From: Lentisphaerota bacterium
GTDB taxonomy: Bacteria > Verrucomicrobiota > Kiritimatiellia > RFP12 > UBA3636
NCBI GenBank assembly: GCA_012514445.1
Contig: JAAZAI010000491.1
Coordinates: forward strand, 1 to 11,272
Direction: 5' to 3'
DNA length: 11,272 nt
In this document: piece by piece, positions 4,894 to 11,272 of the stretch
Position numbering within the stretch: position 1 is the first letter of the stretch
How the letters are laid out: each line of letters opens with the position of its first letter
Position numbers and translations under genes: made by a program
Notes under the pieces: generated by a model
What the model was told of the DNA's origin: nothing
The model's database searches: none
Seen by the model: only the letters and a program-made list of their open reading frames with translations

Positions 4894-7149
4894 ATGCCTG
4901 CCACGGATCCCTCCGCCTCCACGTCCATCGAAGCGATCGAACAGAAGTTCCTCTGCCTGGACGGGAGCGACGCCGGCGCGAGCCTCCCGGATGTCGGCGA
5001 GCTTCTCGGCTCCCTGACGGCCCTGCACGACTGGCAGGCGCTCGAGAGCCGCGACCAGTGCTACATGGTCCTCCAGCAATATCTTGTCGACAAGCACGAC
5101 GTCGATTCCCTCGTCTGCCTCCTCAAGCTCCGCGCGGAGTGGCTGGGCGACGCCCCGGCCTATCGCGACGAGTGCCGCGACGTGCTGGCCTCCTCGACCA
5201 AGGACCGCCTCGCGGTGGCGAAGATCGAGAGCGTCATGACGAGCGCCGAGCGGCCGATGGCCGCGCTCAAGCGCCTGGAGCTGCTCAACGCGCTCGTGCC
5301 GGGCGCGGCCTGCGTCGACAAGACGTGGGGCTACGGCGTCGTCAAGAGCCTCGACGACTTCTATAAGCGCATCGTGGTGGATTTCGACCGGAAGCCGGGC
5401 CATATGATGGCGATGGCCTACGCCGCCCAGTCGCTGAAGCTCGTGGACGCCTCGCACATCCTCTCCGTCCTCCATGCCGATCCGGGCGCCTTCGCCCTGA
5501 TGTGCAAGGAGCGGCCGGGCGAGGTCGTGCTGATGGCCGTCCGCAGCTTCGGTCCGATGGCCGTGGCCCAGCTCCAGAACGAGATGGAGAACGGCGTCCT
5601 GCCCCCCGGCCTCGACTGGAAGAACTTCTGGTCAGGCGCGCGTCGCCAGCTCAAGGGTCACCCCGGCATCCGCGTCCCCGCCGCTACCAAGAAGTCCGAG
5701 CTTGTCGAGCTGAGCGAAGGCGCCGTGGTCAGCGGCCCCGTCGACCTCGTCCAGAAGATCGCCGCGCTCAACGACGTGCCGGGCCTCATGGCCTCGATGA
5801 GCGAGTTCGCCCGCACGACGGGCGCCGTCGGCCTCTCCGACGAGCAGCGCGCCGTCCTGGCCGACCGCCTCTGCTTCGTGCTCAAGGCCACGGCCACGAC
5901 GCACAGCGACAACGACAAGGTGCGCGCGCTGATGCTGGCGCTCTCCTTCGGCTTCACCAAGCTTCCCGTCCCGATGCGCAGCCGCCACGAGGAGGAGTTC
6001 GCCATGGCGGACGACGGCGAGGTGGACCTGCTCGGCACCCTCTGCAAGCCCGCCATCGTCCTCAACGCCGCCGCCAAGCTCTCTGCCGCCATCGTCGAGG
6101 ATCTCGTCGCGGCGCTCCCCGTCGATCGCGACCCGGCCGTCGGCGCCGGCTTGGCGGGCGTGCTCGACGAGATGCCCTACAGCCTGCTCGACAGCCTGCT
6201 GCCCAAGGCGCTCTCCGCCGACTCGGTTTCGAAGGCGGCGTTCATCGCGAAGATGGCCGCGCTCATCCAGGACGTCTCGCCCTCCTACGCGATCGTCCTC
6301 TGGATCTGCCGCAACCAGCAGAACCCGGACGTCGCGGCGCTCGTGACGAGCGCCGCGCTCTCCACCAAGGCGCTGCTCTGCCTCGAGCCCGAGGTCATGG
6401 GCGAGACGTTGCGACTGCAGCACCAGATCGCCAAGATCTTCCGCGACGAGAAATGGATCAAGGGCCAGATGGAGCGCATGACCGAGGTCGAGCGATCGGC
6501 CTTCTACGAGCGCATCCACGCCATGGAGGGCGCCTGGGAGCCCTTGCAGAAGCGCGCGATCGAAAAGGCGATCTTCAAGCACTTCCCGGACATCGTCGCC
6601 GCGCCCGTCGCGCTCGCGTCCCCGGCCGAAGCCACGCTTCTGTCCCCGGTCACCTCCTTCCGCAGCCTCAACGAACGCAAGGAGCGCTACCGCGTCCTGG
6701 TCGAGGAGGCCATTCCCAAGAACGTGCAGGATATCGAAACCGCCCGCAGCTACGGCGATCTGCGCGAGAACTTCGAGTACCAGACCGCGAAGGACCTGCA
6801 GCGCATGCTCCTCCAGCAGCAGTCCGACATGGCCCGCGAGATCCAGGAGATGAAGGGCACCGACTTCTCCGCGCTGGAGTTCACCGGCAAGGTCGCCCTC
6901 GGCACCGAGGTCTCGCTGATCTTCCCCGACGGCCACGGGACGACGTACCACATCCTCGGCGACTGGGACAGCGATCTCCCCCTCGGCATCATCTCGCGCT
7001 CCAGCCGTCTGGCCCAGTCCCTGATGGGGCATGTCGCCGGCGACCAGGCGACGATCCCCGGCGAGGACGACGGCCAGTCGGTCGAGGTCAAGATCTCCTC
7101 AGTCCAGCCGCTTCCGCGCTCCGTCCTCGAATGGGCGCTCGGCCGCTGA
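4894..7149 (+). CDS. greA: GreA/GreB-domain transcript cleavage factor fused to a long N-terminal region
   Basis: A 751-residue protein whose last ~160 residues are a complete GreA/GreB. The coiled-coil segment has ARSYGDLRENFEY (617-629), with D622 and E625 at the places of the acidic tip residues D41 and E44 of E. coli GreA. An FKBP-like domain follows (about 660-750). It should enter the RNA polymerase secondary channel and stimulate cleavage of backtracked RNA. The first ~585 residues are an addition absent from ordinary ~158-residue GreA. They include a WGYGVVKSLDDFYKRIVVDF segment (145-164), resembling small beta-barrel polymerase-binding modules, and a DWKNFWSGARRQLKGHP motif (241-257). 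The rest is mostly helical and repeat-like. Chlamydiae and other PVC bacteria have such ~700-residue GreA fusions. ATG 4894 is chosen because 69 upstream codons run through the promoter and palindrome. The role of the N-terminal region is unknown. Confidence 0.88.
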   Translation: MPATDPSASTSIEAIEQKFLCLDGSDAGASLPDVGELLGSLTALHDWQALESRDQCYMVLQQYLVDKHDVDSLVCLLKLRAEWLGDAPAYRDECRDVLASSTKDRLAVAKIESVMTSAERPMAALKRLELLNALVPGAACVDKTWGYGVVKSLDDFYKRIVVDFDRKPGHMMAMAYAAQSLKLVDASHILSVLHADPGAFALMCKERPGEVVLMAVRSFGPMAVAQLQNEMENGVLPPGLDWKNFWSGARRQLKGHPGIRVPAATKKSELVELSEGAVVSGPVDLVQKIAALNDVPGLMASMSEFARTTGAVGLSDEQRAVLADRLCFVLKATATTHSDNDKVRALMLALSFGFTKLPVPMRSRHEEEFAMADDGEVDLLGTLCKPAIVLNAAAKLSAAIVEDLVAALPVDRDPAVGAGLAGVLDEMPYSLLDSLLPKALSADSVSKAAFIAKMAALIQDVSPSYAIVLWICRNQQNPDVAALVTSAALSTKALLCLEPEVMGETLRLQHQIAKIFRDEKWIKGQMERMTEVERSAFYERIHAMEGAWEPLQKRAIEKAIFKHFPDIVAAPVALASPAEATLLSPVTSFRSLNERKERYRVLVEEAIPKNVQDIETARSYGDLRENFEYQTAKDLQRMLLQQQSDMAREIQEMKGTDFSALEFTGKVALGTEVSLIFPDGHGTTYHILGDWDSDLPLGIISRSSRLAQSLMGHVAGDQATIPGEDDGQSVEVKISSVQPLPRSVLEWALGR

Positions 7150-7162
7150 ACTAAGTTAGTCG

Positions 7163-7249
7163 TGCGTAGAGCGCAGTGAGTAGTTGTGGCAGGGGACACC
7201 CCAGACCCCGTTCATCCAGTCCATCCCGGGGCCTGGGGCGGAGCCCCAG
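7163..7249. repeat. Intergenic block sharing motifs with 1112-1156
   Basis: The 185-bp gap after the GreA fusion contains CGTAGAGCGCAGTG (7164-7177), close to GTAGAGCGTAGTG at 1114-1126. It also has CCCCAGACCCCG (7199-7210), identical to 1145-1156. A hairpin CTGGGGC-GGA-GCCCCAG (7233-7249) uses exactly the 7-bp stem found at 1132-1150. The hairpin may help end greA transcription, though no T run follows. Confidence 0.6.
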
Positions 7250-7334
7250 CGGAAACCCCACACGACTCGCTTCTCCCTGCTCACTGATCAGGAGGGCCTC
7301 TGCCTGCGGGCTCATTTTCATCCGTTTTTCCGCC

Positions 7335-8576
7335 ATGATGCCGAATGCGATCCAAGACCGCCGCGGCCTCCTCTTGGGGCTTTTCTCCGCCGCCCTCGCG
7401 CTGTGCGCGGCGGACGCCACCGCGCAGTCCACCCCGGCGACGGCCTTCGAACGCTCCCCCGAGGCCCGGGCCATTGCCGAAAAGCTCCGCGACATGGCCC
7501 CCACCACCAGCCCTGACGGATCGATCCGGGTCGCGGGCGAATCCCTCGACGCACTCGACCGCATGGAGCTGCTGCGCTTCGTCGCCGACGTCCGGACGCG
7601 CTTCGAGCTGCTGGCCGATGCGAAGTTTCAAGGCCGCAACTACGGAATCGCCGTGCTCGTGCCGAAGGCGGACGAAGACCGCCCCGCCTCGATCTCCCGG
7701 AAGCTCGTCCCACCGCCTGCCGACGAGCCCGGCGCCACGGCGCTCCCCGCGATCCGAATCTCCGTCGCCAACCTGGCCAAGCTCGATCCCCGCGACCTCG
7801 CCTGCTCGATCTGCGACGGACTTCTCCGCATGAAGGTGATCGAGGCCGCCGGCGGCGGGACCGCGCTTCAGCCGCCCCCGCGCTGGTTCGCCGAAGGCCT
7901 CGGGCACTATCTGGAGACCGCCCGCCGGCAGGACGACGCCGAAGCCGTGCTCGATCTCTGGCAGCAGGCCGCGCTCCAGCCCCTGGGCCGTCTGGCCGCC
8001 TCCCATTCGCCGTACGCCTCCGCCGACCGGCGGGTGGCCGCGCAGCTCGCGGCCTACTGGCTCGACTTCCCCGAGCGCGGTGCGCGTCTGGACCGGCTCT
8101 GCCGCGCCCTGGCCTCCGGCGAGCCGTGGTCGCCCGCGCTCTTCGCCGAGACGTCCTCGGGGTCCGTGGACCTGGTCGAGGCGGACAAGGATTTCGACCG
8201 GTGGCTGCTCGTGCGCCGCCACTCCGTGCTGACTCCCGGCGTCACCCGCCGCGAATTCGTGGTGCGGGCGTGGCGGAGTCTGCTCCTCTTTCCCGGCGAG
8301 GACCGGGTGCCCTCGGAGATCCCCGCAGGCTCTCCTCCATCGCTGCTGCTGGAGCGCCAAGACGAGGCCTGGGTCCCCGACAGCGCGCGCGCCAAGGCGC
8401 AGAAGCTGATGGTCCTGGCCGCGGGCCGAGGTCCGGCCTTCCAGACGGCGGCCGCCGCCTGGGCCGCGTTCTTCGACGGCGTCGCCCGCGGCGAACGCCC
8501 CTCCAAGCTCGCATCCGCCCTCCTGCGCGCCGAGACGCTCCTGCGCGACAGCGCCACGCCCGCCGAGGCCCCCTGA
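7335..8576 (+). CDS. Secreted protein resembling a degenerate gluzincin (peptidase-MA-like) family
   Basis: A 413-residue protein not recognised as a named gene. It begins with a signal peptide: two arginines at 9-10, a hydrophobic core GLLLGLFSAALALCA (11-25), and a likely signal peptidase I site after ATA (28-30). The cysteine at 24 lacks a proper lipobox. Residues 181-194 read PPRWFAEGLGHYLE, like the third-ligand segment of gluzincin zinc peptidases. The expected HExxH about 25-30 residues earlier is replaced by CSICDGLLR (157-165), so catalysis is unlikely. The following helical stretch, with AAYWLDF (239-245), also fits the peptidase-MA layout. Two adjacent ATG codons (7335, 7338) start it, without a clear ribosome-binding site. 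It sits between greA and dnaG in the same direction but 185 bp after greA. The peptidase ancestry is an inference from a few motifs. Confidence 0.65.
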   Translation: MMPNAIQDRRGLLLGLFSAALALCAADATAQSTPATAFERSPEARAIAEKLRDMAPTTSPDGSIRVAGESLDALDRMELLRFVADVRTRFELLADAKFQGRNYGIAVLVPKADEDRPASISRKLVPPPADEPGATALPAIRISVANLAKLDPRDLACSICDGLLRMKVIEAAGGGTALQPPPRWFAEGLGHYLETARRQDDAEAVLDLWQQAALQPLGRLAASHSPYASADRRVAAQLAAYWLDFPERGARLDRLCRALASGEPWSPALFAETSSGSVDLVEADKDFDRWLLVRRHSVLTPGVTRREFVVRAWRSLLLFPGEDRVPSEIPAGSPPSLLLERQDEAWVPDSARAKAQKLMVLAAGRGPAFQTAAAAWAAFFDGVARGERPSKLASALLRAETLLRDSATPAEAP

Positions 8577-8593
8577 TTGGAAGGCGGAAGTCG

Positions 8594-8623
8594 TTGAAGC
8601 GCGACCCGCTCCAGTGGTATAAT
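8594..8623 (+). promoter_or_regulatory. Extended -10 promoter immediately before dnaG
   Basis: A consensus TATAAT at 8618-8623 is preceded by TGG, forming an extended -10 (TGnTATAAT). TTGAAG at 8594-8599 gives an 18-bp spacer and 4 of 6 -35 matches. The start of transcription would fall near 8630, while the dnaG ATG is at 8632, so the message would have almost no leader. A GGAAG (8624-8628) that could serve as a ribosome-binding site would be used only by transcripts from further upstream. Confidence 0.6.
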
Positions 8624-8631
8624 GGAAGATC

Positions 8632-10821
8632 ATGGCGCGCATCATACCAGACCGCATCCTCGAGGAGATCCGCAGCCGGACCAGCATCGTCGACGTGATC
8701 TCCTCCCGGATCACGTTGAAGCGGGCCGGTTCGGTCTTCAAGGCGTGCTGTCCGTTCCACCGGGAGAAGACGCCCTCTTTCACGGTCAACCCGGCGCGCG
8801 AGTCCTTCAAGTGCTTCGGCTGCGGCGAGGGGGGCGATGTCTTCTCGTTCCTCATGAAGCACGACGGCATGACGTTCTCCGACGCCGTGCGGATGCTGGG
8901 CGACCGCTGCGGGGTCGAGGTCGCGTTTGACGACGACGGCGGCAACGCCGCCGTCGCGAAGCGCATGCTCGCGCTCCACGCCGAGATCGCGGCGTTCTAT
9001 CGCCGGTGTCTCGCGCAGATGAAGTCCGCCGCCGTCGCGCGCGACTATCTGGCGTCGCGCGATCTGGGCGAAGACATCGCCGAGCGCTTCAAGATCGGCT
9101 ATGCCCCGCTCCGGGCCGGCACGCTGGAGCAGTTCGCCGCGAAGGCCGGCTATTCCGTCGAGGAGATCGTCGCGGCCGGCCTCGCCACGCCGCTGGAGCG
9201 CCCGCGCGAAGGGCGAAACCTCCACGACCGCTTCGCCGGGCGGCTCATGTTTCCGATTTGCGATACGCAGGGCCGCGTCATCGCCTTCAGCGGGCGGGTC
9301 CTCGATCCCGCGCAGAGCCCCGCGAAGTACGTCAACAGCCCCGAATCTGAAATCTTCAAGAAGAGCCGCGTGCTCTACGCCCTCGACCAGGCGCAGCGCA
9401 AGATCGTCGCCGCGCCCCACCGCGAGGCGATCGTCTGCGAAGGCCAGATCGACGTGATCCGCTGCCACGCCTGCGGTTTCGACCGCGCAGTCGCCTCGCA
9501 GGGGACGGCGTTCACCGAAGAGCACGCCAGGCTGCTCAAGCGCTATGCGGACAGCGCCGTGCTGCTTTTCGACGGCGATGCCGCGGGACGCAAGGCCGCG
9601 ATCCGCACGGGCGCCATCCTCCTCGCCGCCGGCATCCCGATTCGCGTGGCCAGCTTGGCCCAGGGCGAGGACCCCGACTCGTTCCTGCGCAAGAATCCCC
9701 CCGAGGCGTTCCAGAAGATTCTCGACGACGCCACCGGCCTGATCCCGTTTCACGTGGCGCATCTGCGCGAACAGGAGGCCGATCCGCGATCGGAGGGCGC
9801 GCTCGGACGCATCGCCGCCGCCGTCCTGCAGACGATCGCCGGCTGCCGCAACGAAGTCCACAAGGCGCGGATGCTGCAGGAGACGGCCGAGCTGCTCGCG
9901 ATTCCGGAGTCCGCCCTCGTCGTCGAGCTCTCCGGCGTGGAGGAGGCGTTGCGGCGGCAGCAGGAGTCGCTGGAGCGCCGGGAGTCGGCCCGGGCCGAGG
10001 CCTCGGGCCGCGGCGCCGCGCGCGCTCCCGCGCCCGCGAGCGGATTCGACGAAGCGCCGCCCTTCGACGAACCGATGGTCGCGCTCGACGAGGCGGACGC
10101 CGCGGGGGTCGGCGTCTCCGGCGCAGGCGCCACCGCGTCGGGCCAGCAGGCCGCGCTGCCCGAGAAGCTCGACCTGTCGATCTGCGAGCTGCTCGTGCAC
10201 AGCTTCGAGGAGCACGACGACGTGGCGGAGCTGCTGACGAAGACGCTTCCCGACTGGCTGGTGCTGGAGGGTGTGTGCCGGCGCGTCGTGGCGGCGTTCT
10301 ACACCTCGCGCGCGACGGGCGTCGACGCGGTCGCGCCGCTCCTGGAGCGCGACGCGGAAGCGGCCGCGTTCCTGGGCGCGCTCGCGGTGCGTCCCGACCG
10401 CTCCGGCGCTCACGAGAATTTCATGGCCCTCGACGTGGCGCGCGATCTCGTGCTCTCCGCCTGGCGGCGCTGGTGCGCGAAGCGCCGCGCGGATCTGACG
10501 CCGGCCGATCCCGCGGCCGACACGTCCGAGGCCATGCGCCGGCGCGCGGACCTGATGGCCTGCTCGAAACGGCTCAAGAGCTGGACGACGGGCGAGGCGA
10601 CGATTCGCATGCTCACGGGCGAAGCCGATCCCGTCGTGCCGACGTCGAAGGGCCCGTCGGCGCAGCCGCCCGCGGACGCGCCGGTGGAAGCGCGATCCGC
10701 GGCGTCGCCCGTCCCGGAAGATGAAAAACCCGTCGTCGAGACCGACGACGGGGCAGGGGCGTTTGAAGCGTCGGAAGACTACCTGGAGCCGTTGGAGGAC
10801 GACGACCCGGGGCCGTCCTGA
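8632..10821 (+). CDS. dnaG: DNA primase DnaG
   Basis: A 729-residue replicative primase that makes RNA primers with the DnaB helicase at the fork. The N-terminal CHC2 zinc finger has C40, H43, C61 and C64. The RNA-polymerase core includes NLHDRFAGRLMFPI (196-209), followed by YVNSPES (233-239). The Toprim catalytic site shows E270 with D274, then LLFDGDAAGRK (311-321) with D314 and D316, and EDPDSF (346-351). An alanine- and charge-rich linker (about 440-510) precedes a helical helicase-binding domain (about 515-650). The protein ends in a low-complexity acidic tail (about 665-729), making it longer than the ~580-600 residues of typical DnaG. The start MARIIPDRILEEIR fits the family N-terminus. 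The gene has its own promoter, and its last 43 bp overlap infA on the other strand. rpsU and rpoD, its classical operon partners, are not adjacent. Confidence 0.97.
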   Translation: MARIIPDRILEEIRSRTSIVDVISSRITLKRAGSVFKACCPFHREKTPSFTVNPARESFKCFGCGEGGDVFSFLMKHDGMTFSDAVRMLGDRCGVEVAFDDDGGNAAVAKRMLALHAEIAAFYRRCLAQMKSAAVARDYLASRDLGEDIAERFKIGYAPLRAGTLEQFAAKAGYSVEEIVAAGLATPLERPREGRNLHDRFAGRLMFPICDTQGRVIAFSGRVLDPAQSPAKYVNSPESEIFKKSRVLYALDQAQRKIVAAPHREAIVCEGQIDVIRCHACGFDRAVASQGTAFTEEHARLLKRYADSAVLLFDGDAAGRKAAIRTGAILLAAGIPIRVASLAQGEDPDSFLRKNPPEAFQKILDDATGLIPFHVAHLREQEADPRSEGALGRIAAAVLQTIAGCRNEVHKARMLQETAELLAIPESALVVELSGVEEALRRQQESLERRESARAEASGRGAARAPAPASGFDEAPPFDEPMVALDEADAAGVGVSGAGATASGQQAALPEKLDLSICELLVHSFEEHDDVAELLTKTLPDWLVLEGVCRRVVAAFYTSRATGVDAVAPLLERDAEAAAFLGALAVRPDRSGAHENFMALDVARDLVLSAWRRWCAKRRADLTPADPAADTSEAMRRRADLMACSKRLKSWTTGEATIRMLTGEADPVVPTSKGPSAQPPADAPVEARSAASPVPEDEKPVVETDDGAGAFEASEDYLEPLEDDDPGPS
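10724..10752 (-). terminator. Intrinsic terminator of infA inside the dnaG coding sequence
   Basis: On the minus strand a perfect 10-bp stem, CCCGTCGTCG then GTCT loop then CGACGACGGG, is followed at once by TTTTT (10728-10724). This is a textbook Rho-independent terminator 26 nt after the infA stop. On the plus strand no T run follows, so it acts only on infA. It lies wholly within the dnaG frame, where it encodes part of the acidic tail (around residues 699-707). Confidence 0.85.
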
Positions 10822-11057
10822 AGCGGCTGCGGCACGTTGCCCTTGTGGCGGTAGATGATCCGGCCTTTTTCGAGGTCGTACGGGGACATCTCCAGGGTGA
10901 CCTTGTCGCCCGTGGTGATCTTGATGAAGAACTTCCGCATCTTTCCGGAGATGTGGGCGAGCACTTCGTGCCCGTTGTCGAGCTTCACGCGGTACATGGT
11001 GGCCGGCAGAACCTTGACCACCGTGCCCAAAACCTCAATGGAATCGTCCTTTGGCAT
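10779..11057 (-). CDS. infA: Translation initiation factor IF-1
   Basis: A 92-residue S1/OB-fold protein that binds the 30S A site during initiation. Residues 1-72 match the whole usual IF-1, including IEVLGTVVKVLP (7-18), NGHEVLAHISGKMRK (28-42), TGDKVTLEMSPYDL (49-62) and KGRIIYRHK (64-72). Canonical IF-1 ends there. Here 20 extra residues rich in Pro, Gly and Ser follow (73-92), and the last 14 codons and stop overlap the 3' end of dnaG on the opposite strand. ATG 11057 begins the conserved N-terminus. The nearest Shine-Dalgarno-like AGGAG (11076-11072) is 14 nt away, longer than usual. The gene stands alone, not in a ribosomal protein operon, with its own promoter and terminator. Confidence 0.97.
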   Translation of the reverse strand: MPKDDSIEVLGTVVKVLPATMYRVKLDNGHEVLAHISGKMRKFFIKITTGDKVTLEMSPYDLEKGRIIYRHKGNVPQPLQDGPGSSSSNGSR

Positions 11058-11096
11058 AGAAAACTGACTTGCTCCTGAAACAACAAAGATTTAAGG

Positions 11097-11125
11097 ATTC
11101 TAGGGTTTTGCAGTCCATTGCGCAA
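11097..11125 (-). promoter_or_regulatory. Promoter of infA
   Basis: On the minus strand TTGCGC (11125-11120) and TAGAAT (11102-11097, 5 of 6 matches to TATAAT) are separated by exactly 17 bp. Transcription would start near 11090, giving a ~33-nt AT-rich leader that contains AGGAG. The remaining sequence to the window edge (11126-11272) shows no supported gene. Confidence 0.6.
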
Positions 11126-11272
11126 GGAAAAACGTAATCCCATCCGTACCCGGTCAGTTTCTGGGGTTGCGGAGCGTGTCGCATTTGCCTGTGCGTGCTG
11201 CCGATCTGAAACCGTGCGCCCGCAGCGGCGCCTCTACGCCCCGTGGAAATGGCGCATCCCATCGTCCGCATG

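Noticed and set aside
3387..5366. 659-codon plus-strand frame opposite paaK2
   Set aside because: A compositional shadow of the ligase gene that runs through the promoter region and into greA out of frame; no recognisable domain.
5632..7032. 466-codon minus-strand frame opposite greA
   Set aside because: Low-complexity shadow (Leu, Glu, Arg, Gly, Asp rich); the plus frame has clear GreA motifs.
7290..7295. Strong AGGAGG upstream of the secreted protein gene
   Set aside because: It is 39 nt from the ATG and no in-frame start codon lies at usable spacing, so it is probably chance.
7335..7418. Lipoprotein signal on the secreted protein
   Set aside because: The residue before the cysteine at 24 is Leu, not Gly, Ala or Ser, and a good signal peptidase I site lies further on.
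7281..8966. 561-codon minus-strand frame opposite the secreted protein and dnaG start
   Set aside because: Compositionally biased shadow that spans two real genes and a strong promoter.
8242..10413. 723-codon open frame antisense to dnaG
   Set aside because: It mirrors dnaG codon structure in GC-rich DNA, is dominated by Arg, Ala, Gly, Glu and Asp, and shows no motif; dnaG itself is unambiguous.
11035..11271. 78-codon minus-strand frame upstream of infA
   Set aside because: It overlaps the infA start and its promoter, has no recognisable motif and unusual composition.

Overview
The window is a strongly GC-rich bacterial chromosome segment with seven recognisable protein genes, no RNA gene, no CRISPR array and no insertion sequence. 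Two features point to the PVC superphylum: a ~750-residue GreA fusion of the kind known from Chlamydia and other PVC bacteria, and intergenic DNA packed with very short tandem repeats. A gut-type anaerobe of the Kiritimatiellota, Lentisphaerota or Verrucomicrobiota is my best guess. This is inference from gene architecture, not a database result.

Layout. Bases 1-170 hold stacked short tandem repeats, followed by a plus-strand UbiA-family membrane prenyltransferase (171-1091) resembling decaprenyl-phosphate phosphoribosyltransferase. It converges on a minus-strand cluster read from 4619 down to 1218: a phenylacetate-CoA-ligase paralogue (paaK2), a tandem ACT-domain protein, and a second ligase (paaK1). 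Paired PaaK and ACT genes usually accompany aryl 2-oxoacid (indolepyruvate) oxidoreductase in anaerobes. Here they probably make or salvage arylacetyl-CoA, with the ACT protein as a candidate amino-acid sensor. The 265-bp gap inside this cluster is a mosaic of five repeat types plus three inverted repeats. A 16-bp perfect palindrome inside a larger dyad lies at the divergent junction (4695-4731), over the likely -35 box of the paaK2 promoter.

From 4894 the plus strand carries the GreA fusion (transcript cleavage factor), a secreted 413-residue protein that looks like a degenerate zinc peptidase, and dnaG primase. dnaG is preceded by an extended -10 promoter placed so close to the start codon that its transcript would be nearly leaderless. 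dnaG converges on and overlaps infA (translation initiation factor IF-1) on the minus strand, and the intrinsic terminator of infA lies inside the 3' end of the dnaG coding sequence. The right half is thus core information-processing machinery (GreA, DnaG, IF-1).

The individual genes belong to known families. The most unusual material is non-coding or architectural: the dense, reused short repeat units, the dyad at the divergent promoter, the near-leaderless dnaG promoter and the coding-embedded terminator.
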